Assembly: GCA_902601895.1 (NCBI GenBank) | Contig: CACKOU010000009.1 | Coordinates: forward strand, 1-48,304 | Origin: an uncultured Pelagibacteraceae bacterium | Lineage (GTDB): Bacteria; Pseudomonadota; Alphaproteobacteria; Pelagibacterales; Pelagibacteraceae | Length of the DNA: 48,304 nucleotides | Direction of reading: 5' to 3' | In this document: in pieces, positions 8,360-16,307 of the stretch | Position numbering within the stretch: position 1 is the stretch's first letter | Layout of the letters: every line of letters starts with the position of its first letter | Translations under genes and position numbers: made by a program | The notes under the pieces: generated by a model | What the model saw: only the letters and a program-made list of their open reading frames with translations | Database searches by the model: none | Told to the model about the DNA's origin: nothing

Positions 8360-9141
8360 CCGCCTAGGAATAGACGTCCAACATCATCATTTTTAAGTAA
8401 ATCATCACCTCTGCCGGCTATTGCCGTTTGTCCAGATACTAATACATATCCAATATCTGAAAACTCTAGACCTTTTTTGGCATTTTGCTCAACTAGAATA
8501 ATTGTTTTCTTTTCATTTTTTTGTAAGTCTCCCAAAATTTCAAATACCATATCAATATATCTTGGCTCCAATCCAATAGAAGGTTCATCAACTAAAAGTA
8601 CAGAAGGCTTCATTACTAAAGCTCTAGATATTTCTAATAATCTTCTTTCTCCACCTGATAATACTTTTGCTGGCTGATTTCTTCTATTCCTTAATCTTTC
8701 ATATTTATCTAAAATCTTTTCTGCTTCTTGATATGACTCTTCAGTTTTATCTTTAATAAAACCACCCATTAATAAATTTTCCTCAACAGTCATATCTGGA
8801 AAAACTGAATTATCTTGCAGAATATAAGCTATACCAACTGACTTTAATTTTTCAGCTGGAGTTAAATTTGTTATTTCTTTTCCATCAATTTCTATTTTAC
8901 CAGAAAAAATATTTGTAAATCCATATATAGAATGAAGTATTGTTGATTTACCTGCTCCATTAGGACCAATTAAACATAATGATTGTGCTTTGCTTACAAA
9001 TAAATCAAAATTATGTAAAATCTCCATTTTACCATATCCAGCATTCAAATTTTTTATTGTTAAATGAATATCTTCAGAAGATAAGTTTTTTAAATCTTCT
9101 GCACCAGGTGCTTTTCCTAAAACTTCATATTGATTAGACAT
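8356..9141 (-). CDS. livF: Branched-chain amino acid ABC transporter ATP-binding protein (LivF type), cassette 2
   Basis: Cytoplasmic ATPase, 261 aa, with a roughly 25-residue N-terminal extension before the fold (EVLGKAPGAEDLKNLSSE) that the cassette 1 LivF lacks. Walker A is GPNGAGKST, the signature is LSGGERRLLEISRAL, Walker B is VLLVDEPSIG and the late motif is VEQNAKKG. The start shares a base with the livG stop and the stop overlaps azlC by 4 nt. It is only moderately similar to the cassette 1 LivF, so the two cassettes are not a recent local duplication. Confidence 0.92.
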   Translation of the reverse strand: MSNQYEVLGKAPGAEDLKNLSSEDIHLTIKNLNAGYGKMEILHNFDLFVSKAQSLCLIGPNGAGKSTILHSIYGFTNIFSGKIEIDGKEITNLTPAEKLKSVGIAYILQDNSVFPDMTVEENLLMGGFIKDKTEESYQEAEKILDKYERLRNRRNQPAKVLSGGERRLLEISRALVMKPSVLLVDEPSIGLEPRYIDMVFEILGDLQKNEKKTIILVEQNAKKGLEFSDIGYVLVSGQTAIAGRGDDLLKNDDVGRLFLGG

Positions 9142-9881
9142 TATTGAGCCCCCAAATATGCATCAACTACTCTTTTGTCATTTTTAATCTCTTCTGGAGT
9201 GCCATTTGCAAGCATTTTGCCGTGAGCAAGACAAAATATGTCTTCGGCTAATTGCATAATTACTCTCATATTGTGCTCAATAACAAGCAATGTTATTCCA
9301 AAATCTTGATTAACCTTGATTAGTCTATCAATAATTCCATTAATTAAAGTTGGATTTATACCTGCTGTGGGCTCATCTAATAATAGCATTTCTGGTTCAT
9401 TCATTAATGCCATTGCAAGTTCTAATAACTTTTGCTGACCAAAAGATAAGTCCCCTGCTCTAAGTTTTCTTTTTTGATATAAACCTACAAAATTAAGTAA
9501 ATTTTCTGCCTTTTCTGTAAGTTCTTTTGGAATTTTTGAAAAAATTTTAAACAAGCTTTCATCACTTCCTTTGTGACTGATTAGCATATTATCTACACAG
9601 TTTAATTTTCCATAAATTCTAGTTTGTTGAAATGTTCTTAATAATCCCAGTTTTGCAATTACTGGTACCGGTAATTCTGAGACTTCTTTTCCATTAAACT
9701 TTATTGAACCATTATCTATTGGATAAGTGCCGACAATTGAATTAAATAAAGTAGTTTTTCCTGATCCATTAGGTCCTATAAGTCCTACTATTTTTCCTTT
9801 TTCAACTGACATAGAAATATCAACATTAGCTTTAACACCACCAAATGATTTACTTACATTGTTAACTTCTAGAATACTCAT
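9141..9881 (-). CDS. livG: Branched-chain amino acid ABC transporter ATP-binding protein (LivG type), cassette 2
   Basis: ATPase subunit, 246 aa. It has Walker A GPNGSGKTT, signature LSFGQQKLLELAMAL (F in place of the first signature glycine, a common LivG variant), Walker B LLLDEPTAG and H-loop LVIEHNMRV. The start overlaps the livM stop by 4 nt. It would pair with the LivF encoded immediately downstream to drive the LivH/LivM channel of cassette 2. Confidence 0.93.
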   Translation of the reverse strand: MSILEVNNVSKSFGGVKANVDISMSVEKGKIVGLIGPNGSGKTTLFNSIVGTYPIDNGSIKFNGKEVSELPVPVIAKLGLLRTFQQTRIYGKLNCVDNMLISHKGSDESLFKIFSKIPKELTEKAENLLNFVGLYQKRKLRAGDLSFGQQKLLELAMALMNEPEMLLLDEPTAGINPTLINGIIDRLIKVNQDFGITLLVIEHNMRVIMQLAEDIFCLAHGKMLANGTPEEIKNDKRVVDAYLGAQ

Positions 9882-10930
9882 TTTAACTCTACCTGTGCTT
9901 TTCGATCAGCTTCATCGACAACTTCACCAAATCTTTCTGGATATTTTTCTCTTAACCATCCCATTAATCCCTCTGGGAAATAAATTACTATAACTACAAT
10001 TAAAACTCCTAATGCAACATACTGCCAGCCAAGGAAGAATGTCCAAAAACCCTCTTTAAAAAAATGAAATAAAGTTGCACCGATAATTGGTCCCCATAAA
10101 GTTCCTTTGCCTCCTAGGATTGCCATTAAAACCATAAATACACCCATTTCTCTTCCATCAAATGCAACATCAGTTGAGTCTATATAACCAACTAAACCTC
10201 CCATTATTCCACCAGCAAGACCACAAAAGAAAGCTGAGATCATCCATCCAGTTATTTTGTATTTCATAGTCTCAATTCCCATTGCTTCAGCTTTATCTTC
10301 ATTATCTCTGATTGCATTCAGAATTAATCTAAACCTTGTTGTGTAAATTGCTCGTACAGCAATGAAAGTAAGTACGAGTGCTCCAAAACTTAAAAAGTAA
10401 AAAAATTCACCTCTTGCCTCAAGACCTCCTATGTTTGGAAAAGGAGGAGTAGTAAAGCCCTGTCCAGCGCCGATAATTTCAATACCTCCAGAAATTTCTC
10501 CTGCCGCAACTCCTAAACCCAATGTACAAATTGCAAAATAATGACCTCTTAATCCTAAAATTGCATAACCAATTAATCCTGCAACTATTGTAGGAACTAC
10601 CGCAGCAACTACAAGACCCGCTGCCATGCCTTGGAAAAATTGCGAAGGTGTATGAACGAAAGTTTTTTCACCACCACTTTCAGTCCACTCAGCTAATGGA
10701 AAGAACATACCAACTTGAACAGATGCACAAAGATACATTCCCAAACCATAAAAAAGAATATTTCCAAATGTATTGTAGCCCATTTCTCCACCTTGGATAT
10801 TCCATGTAGTTGCAAGGACAATTAATACACACAGAATTGATAATTGAACTTTAAAAGCTGGAAAAATAAATGGTGCAACTAAACCGAATACTAAAATTCC
10901 AATGTACAAGATCCAACTATTTTTGTTCAT
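9878..10930 (-). CDS. livM: Branched-chain amino acid ABC transporter permease (LivM type), cassette 2
   Basis: Inner-membrane permease, 350 aa, normal LivM length. It has the family segments LGLRGHYFAICTLGLGVAAGE, the coupling sequence RFRLILNAIRDNEDKAEAMG and AILGGKGTLWGPIIGA. A periplasmic loop near residues 75-100 carries ESGGEKTFVHTPSQFF. The C-terminal tail after the last helix is long and charged (LREKYPERFGEVVDEADRK). The start lies inside the 3' end of the 60-aa gene (14-nt overlap), and the stop overlaps livG by 4 nt. Confidence 0.93.
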   Translation of the reverse strand: MNKNSWILYIGILVFGLVAPFIFPAFKVQLSILCVLIVLATTWNIQGGEMGYNTFGNILFYGLGMYLCASVQVGMFFPLAEWTESGGEKTFVHTPSQFFQGMAAGLVVAAVVPTIVAGLIGYAILGLRGHYFAICTLGLGVAAGEISGGIEIIGAGQGFTTPPFPNIGGLEARGEFFYFLSFGALVLTFIAVRAIYTTRFRLILNAIRDNEDKAEAMGIETMKYKITGWMISAFFCGLAGGIMGGLVGYIDSTDVAFDGREMGVFMVLMAILGGKGTLWGPIIGATLFHFFKEGFWTFFLGWQYVALGVLIVVIVIYFPEGLMGWLREKYPERFGEVVDEADRKAQVELK

Positions 10931-11099
10931 ACAAACTCTCTATTTTATCTCTAAAATCTTTATCAACTGTAAAATAATGTCCATTTTCTTCATGAAGACT
11001 AGATCCTGTTGAATGATATTGATCTAAATGTTTTTTAAATTTGACAATATCCACTTCTATCAATTTGCCATTATCATCCTTAATTTTAGCTTTTTTCAC
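10917..11099 (-). CDS. Conserved-looking 60-aa soluble protein between livH and livM
   Basis: Small charged protein starting at GTG. The GTG overlaps the livH TGA as GTGA, and its 3' end overlaps the livM start by 14 nt, so it is translationally locked into the operon. The sequence has no membrane segment or signal peptide. An N-terminal beta-rich stretch (KAKIKDDNGKLIEVDIVKF) leads to HLDQYHSTGSSLHEENGHYF, with several histidines. I recognise no family. Its position between the two permease genes of one ABC importer suggests an accessory or regulatory subunit, which is inference only. Confidence 0.72.
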   Translation of the reverse strand: MKKAKIKDDNGKLIEVDIVKFKKHLDQYHSTGSSLHEENGHYFTVDKDFRDKIESLYEQK

Positions 11100-11989
11100 T
11101 TTAAATACTCTCTCTTTCTTGAGAGTTTAAATCTTCTGTAAACTAAAATTAAAACTAATAATAAAAATACTGAACCAATTCTAAATTCTGTACCAAGAAT
11201 GTAATCTGCAAATTCTTCAAATATTCCTAATCCCATACCTGACATAGCTACTCCAGGTAAATTTCCTAATCCTGCAACAATTACAATCATAAATGATCTT
11301 ATAGTGTATGGTAATCCCATATAAGGATGAATTGTAAAAGTTATTGAAATTAAAGCTCCAGCTACACCGCATAATGCAGCATTTATTCCAAATGTTGCTG
11401 CATAAACTTTTTCTGTATCAACCCCTAAAATCTTTGCTGCTCTTGCATTTTGAGCTGTTGCTCTAATAGCACGTCCTAATTTTGATCTTTTCATATAAAC
11501 TACTAAACAAATTGCAAAGACAATACTTATAAAAGCAGAAAATATTTTAGAGTTTGGTAAAACAACATTATTATCAAATAGCATTGTAGTTCCATAACCA
11601 GAATTAGCTAAAACAACGTCTGCTCCAAATGCGAAGTTCATTAATTGCATGAAAAGAATACTAATTCCAAATGTTGCTAATATTGAAATAAAGAGATCTC
11701 TGTCTACAACTTTATTTATAACTAATTTATAAATTGCAATTCCAACAAAATACATAATTATAGGAGAAACAATTACTCCCCAGGCTGGATGAATGCCGTA
11801 GAGATACATAAAGTATGCAATGTATCCTCCTAAGATTACAAGGTCCCCCTGTGCAATGTTTATTATATTCATGACACCCCATTGCAGTGCCATTCCATAA
11901 GCGATTAATGCAAAAAGTATTCCAAGTAAAAGTCCATCAAGACATGCTTGAATGGTTATCATTGGATATTGGAAGACTAAAAAATCCAT
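11096..11989 (-). CDS. livH: Branched-chain amino acid ABC transporter permease (LivH type), cassette 2
   Basis: Inner-membrane permease, 297 aa, typical LivH length. Family features are GLLLGILFALIAYGMALQWGVMNIINIAQGDLVILGGY near the N-terminus (positions about 18-55), the coupling sequence GRAIRATAQNARAAKILGVD and IVIVAGLGNLPGVAMSGMG. It follows the intergenic hairpin at 12016-12039, so it should be expressed less than the binding-protein gene upstream. Confidence 0.94.
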   Translation of the reverse strand: MDFLVFQYPMITIQACLDGLLLGILFALIAYGMALQWGVMNIINIAQGDLVILGGYIAYFMYLYGIHPAWGVIVSPIIMYFVGIAIYKLVINKVVDRDLFISILATFGISILFMQLMNFAFGADVVLANSGYGTTMLFDNNVVLPNSKIFSAFISIVFAICLVVYMKRSKLGRAIRATAQNARAAKILGVDTEKVYAATFGINAALCGVAGALISITFTIHPYMGLPYTIRSFMIVIVAGLGNLPGVAMSGMGLGIFEEFADYILGTEFRIGSVFLLLVLILVYRRFKLSRKREYLK

Positions 11990-12015
11990 AGTTTAATTTT
12001 GATATCTATAAAAAA

Positions 12016-12039
12016 AAGCCCCCTATTTCTAGGGGGCTT
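12016..12039 (-). terminator. Intrinsic terminator/attenuator between binding-protein gene and livH
   Basis: Read on the minus strand this is a perfect 10-bp stem AAGCCCCCTA / TAGGGGGCTT closed by a GAAA tetraloop, followed directly by a run of T. It lies between the binding-protein stop and the livH start. A partial terminator here would give much more binding protein than permease, as is usual for such importers. Confidence 0.85.
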
Positions 12040-12051
12040 AATTATTTTTTT

Positions 12052-13290
12052 TTATCTTTCAGACCACTTTGGTACTGGGTGTATTAACTCAGCTGAAGCC
12101 CATTTTAATGGAGCAACAACTTTATTTTCACACTTACCAGCATCATCACACATTACTTGGAAAAGTACCATTGGTTTGTCAACATTTTGACCACCAGGTG
12201 CAAATTTAATATTTCCATAGAATGTTTGCATATTAGTTGCAGCAAGAGCATCTCTTACTTTTTTCTGATCAAAAGTATTTGCTCTTTCAAAAGCATCTTT
12301 AAATACTAACAGTGCAGCTGAAGACTCTGCAGATTGGTATGGTGGATCATAGCCAAATTCTTTTTCAAAATCTGCCGCATATGTCATACCATCTTTAAAG
12401 AAATCATCTTTGTAAGTTAATGTTTTATGCCATTGAGAAGCACATAATGCATATTGAGAATTTTTACCATGTTGCTTTGATAATTTTGCAGCATCACAGT
12501 GTGTCATTGCCAACATCGGAACATCAACTTTCATTTCTGAAATTTGTCTTATTGCTGTTAAAGCTCCTTTTGTATGACCTGAAACAACCAATACATCTGG
12601 CTTCATTTGTTTTACTTTAACTAATGTAGCAGCCATATCATTAAGCTCTTTTGGAAGTTTGTCGTCGATTATAATTTCAGATCCAGTTTCTTTAGCAGCA
12701 TCTAAAATACCTAATCTTACGTCTTGTGAGAAAGCATCTTGCTCAAAAGCTTGTGCAATTCTTACACCTTTACCACCATTTAATTCAACAGCTGTTCTTA
12801 TTGCTACATCAAGATATAAGTTTGCTGGTGCTAATACAGCAAATAGATATTTATAACCTTTTGTAAACAAAGATCTAGAAGCACCGTTAGCCTCAACCAT
12901 TGGTACACCATATTTTTCTGTTACTGGTGCAATTGCTTTTGTCAAACCTGAGCTGTATGGCCCAAGCATGAACTCTACTTTATCTTGTGAGATTAATCTT
13001 TCTGCAAGCTGAGCTGCTCTTTTTGGGTTTGACTCATCATCGTAATAAATAATATCAAACTTATAAGTTTTCCCCCCAACTTTTACTCCACCCATGCTGT
13101 TAATTCTATCAACAGCCATGTTGTAGCCGTTTTGAGTATGAACACCATTAGATGAGTATTTTCCAGTTAAAGAGATTGCAGCACCTAAAATAATTTTATC
13201 TCCAACTACTTTTGCAAACGATACAACTGAAGTTGAAAATAATAATGCTATTGCAGAAACAAATGTAATTAAAATGTTTTTTATTTTCAT
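12052..13290 (-). CDS. Branched-chain amino acid-type ABC transporter substrate-binding protein, cassette 2
   Basis: Periplasmic binding protein of the LivK type, 412 aa. A signal peptide ends near STSVVSFA, followed by KVVGDKIILGAAISLTGKYSSNG, the family's opening strand and ligand-loop region. Later family segments include VEFMLGPYSSGLTKAIAPV and KPDVLVVSGHTKGALTAI. Three cysteines sit in the C-terminal half (HCDAAK, ALCASQ, MCDDAGKC). A good ribosome binding site (AGGGG) precedes the ATG. It is the first gene of the long minus-strand run and supplies the livH-livM-livG-livF set downstream. It is only distantly similar to the plus-strand binding protein at the window start. Confidence 0.93.
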   Translation of the reverse strand: MKIKNILITFVSAIALLFSTSVVSFAKVVGDKIILGAAISLTGKYSSNGVHTQNGYNMAVDRINSMGGVKVGGKTYKFDIIYYDDESNPKRAAQLAERLISQDKVEFMLGPYSSGLTKAIAPVTEKYGVPMVEANGASRSLFTKGYKYLFAVLAPANLYLDVAIRTAVELNGGKGVRIAQAFEQDAFSQDVRLGILDAAKETGSEIIIDDKLPKELNDMAATLVKVKQMKPDVLVVSGHTKGALTAIRQISEMKVDVPMLAMTHCDAAKLSKQHGKNSQYALCASQWHKTLTYKDDFFKDGMTYAADFEKEFGYDPPYQSAESSAALLVFKDAFERANTFDQKKVRDALAATNMQTFYGNIKFAPGGQNVDKPMVLFQVMCDDAGKCENKVVAPLKWASAELIHPVPKWSER

Positions 13291-13378
13291 TTATTCCCCT
13301 TTAATTAATTAATTATTAAAGTTAAAATTAATAACAAAAATTATTTAATTGCAAGTGGGAGTAGTAGCGCAATATACG

Positions 13379-13993
13379 TTAGTATTGTTGGGTAAATGCA
13401 ATAATTATTGCAATCAAAATAATTACACAAGCAGAAATTGTATTTATAATTTTAGGATTGGCTTTTATCCAAACAATTAACTTATTAGCTAAAACTGCAT
13501 AACCAACCAAAGATAGAAAATCTAATACGACATAAGTCGTAATTAAAATAATAAACTGAATAATATAATTAGAATTAAAATCAATAAATTGTGGAAATAT
13601 AAATGGAAAGAACATCCATGCTTTAGGACTTGTCCCTGCTACTAAAAATCCATCTTTGTAAAACGAAAAAAAACTTTTATCGGAAATATCTTTTGTATTT
13701 ATATCCTTAGGTCTCGATTTATAAATATCATATGCAAGATATATTAAATAAGCGATACCCAACCATTTTAATGTATTTAAAATTGTTGGATTGTCTGATA
13801 AAAAAGATCCGATTACAAAAATTACTAAAGTTGCCTGAAATATATTTGCAGTTACATCTCCTAACGCAGTCCAAATGCACTTTTGAACTCCATAATTCAT
13901 AGAGTAAGAAATAATTACAATTCTAGGTGTTCCAGGAGTTATGAACATAAAAATGATAATCTGTAAAAAAAGGATAAAATCTAAGGGAAGCAT
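13379..13993 (-). CDS. LysE/RhtB family amino acid exporter
   Basis: Inner-membrane exporter, 204 aa with about six hydrophobic segments, the usual family size. The N-terminal family motif is FITPGTPRIVIISYSMNYG (normally PGP...), and LKWLGIAYLIYLAYDIYKS matches the conserved third-helix region GAxYLxYL. A polar loop (SRPKDINTKDISDKS) follows. The start codon lies 6 nt after an inverted repeat that could cover its ribosome binding site. Substrates in this family range from lysine to threonine and homoserine and cannot be assigned. Confidence 0.87.
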   Translation of the reverse strand: MLPLDFILFLQIIIFMFITPGTPRIVIISYSMNYGVQKCIWTALGDVTANIFQATLVIFVIGSFLSDNPTILNTLKWLGIAYLIYLAYDIYKSRPKDINTKDISDKSFFSFYKDGFLVAGTSPKAWMFFPFIFPQFIDFNSNYIIQFIILITTYVVLDFLSLVGYAVLANKLIVWIKANPKIINTISACVIILIAIIIAFTQQY

Positions 13994-13999
13994 TTTGAG

Positions 14000-14048
14000 G
14001 ATAGTCCTAAAAAACCGGGAGCTAAAGATGGCTAGATAGGACTATCTA
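14000..14048. promoter_or_regulatory. Inverted repeat and operator-like palindrome upstream of lysE-type gene
   Basis: GATAGTCCTA (14000-14009) and TAGGACTATC (14037-14046) are perfect 10-nt inverted arms with a 27-nt spacer. The distal arm is itself part of the 16-bp palindrome TAGATAGGACTATCTA (14033-14048). On the minus strand the proximal arm contains AGGA, the only ribosome-binding-site candidate for the exporter. The element could therefore act as an RNA hairpin controlling translation, or as a pair of protein binding sites between the divergent genes at 13993 and 14114. Confidence 0.5.
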
Positions 14049-14113
14049 AAAATGATATTATCATATGAATTGTGATTTGCATTAAAATAATAATTAAAGT
14101 TTACTGATTTTTC

Positions 14114-14410
14114 ATGAAAAAAAGTCACAGACCAACAACTAGAGTTAAAAATCCAGAACCACCATCTAATAGTCCAGAATGGGTTATATGGGCTGCATGG
14201 GCAGATAGAATTACTTTTGAGGAAATTGAACAAAAAACTGGAAAATCTGAAAGTGAAGTAATAAAGATAATGCGAAGATCTCTAAAACCATCCTCATTTA
14301 GACTTTGGAGAAAACGTGTAAGTTCTCAAAGTATAAAACACAGAAAAAAATTTGAATATTCAAGAAAATTAATAAAAGCAAAGATAAATAAAAATGATTT
14401 CATGCTATAG
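14114..14410 (+). CDS. TIGR03643/DUF2805 family small protein
   Basis: 98-aa basic cytoplasmic protein. The core WVIWAAWADRITFEEIEQKTG followed by SESEVIKIMRRSLKPSSFRLWRKRV is the hallmark of the TIGR03643/DUF2805 family, seen in many proteobacteria and other bacteria. The segment resembles a helix-turn-helix (recognition of a regular repeat FEEIEQKTGKSESEVIKIMR). The tail KHRKKFEYSRKLIKA is strongly basic. The function is not established; nucleic acid binding is plausible from the charge and helix pattern. It is followed 31 nt later by the glutaredoxin gene on the same strand. Confidence 0.85.
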   Translation: MKKSHRPTTRVKNPEPPSNSPEWVIWAAWADRITFEEIEQKTGKSESEVIKIMRRSLKPSSFRLWRKRVSSQSIKHRKKFEYSRKLIKAKINKNDFML

Positions 14411-14441
14411 TAATTTTTTAATTTAAGCATATATAAGCTTT

Positions 14442-14696
14442 ATGAAAATAATAACTGTATATTCTGGACCAATGTGTAATTTTTGTGATGCCGCAAAAAG
14501 ATTGCTATCGAGAAATAAATTGGAATATGAGGAGATAGATATATCTAAAGGACCAAACATTAGAGAGGAAATGATTGAAAAATCGAACGGTCGACGAACA
14601 ATTCCTCAAATATTTTTTAATGAAAAGCACATCGGTGGATATCAAGAACTTCGTGAATTAGAAAAATCTGGAAATCTTTTTTCTTCTTTAGAATAA
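14442..14696 (+). CDS. grxC: Glutaredoxin (GrxC type)
   Basis: 84-aa thioredoxin-fold oxidoreductase that reduces disulfides or glutathionylated proteins using glutathione. The active-site motif is CNFC at residues 12-15, a variant of CPYC. The cis-proline loop RRTIPQIFFNEKHIGGYQEL carries the conserved TVPxIF and GG(C/Y)D-like segments that bind glutathione. The length is normal. It converges with the secreted-protein gene at 14703, with only 6 nt between stop codons. Confidence 0.93.
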   Translation: MKIITVYSGPMCNFCDAAKRLLSRNKLEYEEIDISKGPNIREEMIEKSNGRRTIPQIFFNEKHIGGYQELRELEKSGNLFSSLE

Positions 14697-14702
14697 TTTT
14701 TT

Positions 14703-15479
14703 TTATTCGATTGTTGCAGTAAAGACCGGCTCCTCAGCCCAAATATTACAAACTGTTCCGACAACATCATTTGCTGATAAGGCTTCAGCAGTACCAAACT
14801 TCATGGTAACTTTTGGTGGTTTTGTCGTAACTGTATATGGTTTAGTTAGTGCATATATTAAAACTGTTGAGTCATCATCAGAATCTAAATCAGATTTTTG
14901 TGCAGCACAATATGTACAATCACTTCCAGCTGTAGCGGTTCCAACTAAGCCTCCACAAGTAGAATTTACACACGTGATAACTTGATTATCACCATGATTC
15001 ATTAAGTATACTCTTGTTTCAGCTGAAGCTGATCCGGTTCCTTCATCAAAAGCTCTCTTGTGAGTATACTTTCTAGCTGCTTCTGTTGTTCCATATTGAC
15101 TATCAGCATTTGCAACAGTTCTACAAACATCTCCATTATTAGTCTTTAACATTTCGCCAGCTTCATCAGAAGTTTTTACTGTGAATTGTCTTCCTATTGT
15201 AACTTGCATGTGCGTGTAGGTAACTCCCAATGGTAACAAGGCAGGATCTCCATACTCACCAGCAACTGCACCAGCTCCTACAGATGCAACATCTACTTCT
15301 TTATCGCCAGTGCCAATAACAACTTTACCGTTACAAGTAGTTCCTGATCCTTTACTAGTGCAAAGTGCAGCTTCTTTCATTGTTACTTTATAAACTGACG
15401 CTTTTCCTACTGCTGCATAAACATTTGATGAGATTGATAAGAGTAGAATAACCAAGGATATAATTTTAATACTTTTCAT
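14703..15479 (-). CDS. Secreted cysteine-containing protein of unknown family, tandem copy 2
   Basis: 258-aa protein with a clear signal peptide starting MKSIKIISLVILLLSISSN and cut near VYAA. A longer frame exists upstream, but its first 15 codons are a remnant of another gene's 3' end, so ATG 15479 is the better start. The mature part is rich in Thr, Ala, Gly and cysteines (CTSKGSGTTC, CRTV, CVNSTC, CTYC, VCNIW), which suggests a disulfide-stabilised beta protein outside the cytoplasm. It is nearly a duplicate of the adjacent 15533-16306 protein. They differ mainly in a short variable loop (CVNSTCGGLVGTATAGSDC). No family is recognised. Confidence 0.8.
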   Translation of the reverse strand: MKSIKIISLVILLLSISSNVYAAVGKASVYKVTMKEAALCTSKGSGTTCNGKVVIGTGDKEVDVASVGAGAVAGEYGDPALLPLGVTYTHMQVTIGRQFTVKTSDEAGEMLKTNNGDVCRTVANADSQYGTTEAARKYTHKRAFDEGTGSASAETRVYLMNHGDNQVITCVNSTCGGLVGTATAGSDCTYCAAQKSDLDSDDDSTVLIYALTKPYTVTTKPPKVTMKFGTAEALSANDVVGTVCNIWAEEPVFTATIE

Positions 15480-15480
15480 A

Positions 15481-15537
15481 TTAATCAACTCTAACAATAC
15501 TTGCGGAACCACTAAATTCAACAAAGACTTTATTATT
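15481..15537 (-). pseudogene. Duplicated 3' end of the inverse-autotransporter-like gene
   Basis: These 57 bases read NNKVFVEFSGSASIVRVD and a stop. They match the end of the gene at 16308-17156 with three mismatches. The fragment sits between the two tandem secreted-protein genes at the same distance from the ATG as in the original. It is a by-product of the tandem duplication. Confidence 0.88.
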
Positions 15538-16306
15538 CAATAGTCGCTGTAAAAACTGGCTCTTCAGCCCAAATATTACATACTGTACCCGTAACATCAC
15601 TTGAAGATAGTGCTTCGGCAGTTCCAAATTTCATAGTTACTTTTGGAGGTTTTGTAGTAACTGTATATGGTTTTGTGAGTGCATAAATTAAAACGTGTTC
15701 AGTATCATCTGAATCTAAATCTGATTTCATTGCAGCACAATATGTACAAGTACTTCCTGAAGTTGTAGTTCCAGTTGAAGAGCAATCGGTTGCTGCACAA
15801 GTTGTTACATTATTTGTACCATGATTCATTAAATAAACTCTTGTCTCAGCGGATGCTGAACCTGTTCCTTCATCAAAAGCTCTCTTGTGAGTATACTTTC
15901 TAGCAGCTTCACTAGTTCCATATTGCGCATCTGCATTTGCAACTGTTCTACAGACATCTCCATTATTCGTCTTCAACATTTCACCTGATGTGTCAGATGT
16001 CTTCACTGTAAATTTTCTATCTATTGTGATTTGCATATGAGTGTATGTTTCCCCTAGTGGAAGCAATGCAGGATTTCCATATGAACCAGCAACTGCACCG
16101 GCATTTACGGAAGCAACGTCAACTTCTTTATCACCAGTGCCAATAACAATCTTACCGTTACAAGTAGTTCCTGATCCTTTACTAGTGCAAAGTGCAGCTT
16201 CTTTCATTGTTACTTTATATACTGCAGCTTTTCCTACTGCTGCATAAACATTTGATGAGATTGATAAAAGTAAAATAAAGAAAAATATAAATTTAATATA
16301 TTTCAT
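15533..16306 (-). CDS. Secreted cysteine-containing protein of unknown family, tandem copy 1
   Basis: 257-aa protein with a signal peptide starting MKYIKFIFFFILLLSISSN. The ATG at 16306 is 1 nt after the stop of the barrel gene, which argues for this start over the longer frame. The mature sequence shares long identical blocks with copy 2, such as EEPVFTATIE at the C-terminus and RKYTHKRAFDEGTGSASAE. Its variable loop reads CAATDCSSTGTTTSGSTC. Cysteines are conserved between copies in CTYCAA and VCNIW. The close coupling to the barrel gene suggests that the two act together at the cell surface, possibly as a separately encoded exported partner. That is inference. Confidence 0.82.
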   Translation of the reverse strand: MKYIKFIFFFILLLSISSNVYAAVGKAAVYKVTMKEAALCTSKGSGTTCNGKIVIGTGDKEVDVASVNAGAVAGSYGNPALLPLGETYTHMQITIDRKFTVKTSDTSGEMLKTNNGDVCRTVANADAQYGTSEAARKYTHKRAFDEGTGSASAETRVYLMNHGTNNVTTCAATDCSSTGTTTSGSTCTYCAAMKSDLDSDDTEHVLIYALTKPYTVTTKPPKVTMKFGTAEALSSSDVTGTVCNIWAEEPVFTATIE

Positions 16307-16307
16307 G

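Noticed and set aside
9727..9993. 88-aa plus-strand frame across the livG/livM junction of cassette 2
   Set aside because: It is antisense to two certain ABC genes and has no own features.
13994..14048. SAM-II/SAM-V riboswitch upstream of the exporter
   Set aside because: The element has long arms but lacks the GCUAAA pseudoknot arrangement on the exporter's strand, so only a generic structured element is claimed.
14042..14233. 63-aa minus-strand frame overlapping the TIGR03643 gene
   Set aside because: It is antisense to a recognisable family protein and has low-complexity Trp/Phe/Asn sequence.
15480..15524. N-terminal extensions of the two secreted-protein genes (starts at 15524 and 16351)
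   Set aside because: The extra 15 codons are another frame of the barrel gene's 3' end or its duplicate, and the internal ATG gives a clean signal peptide.
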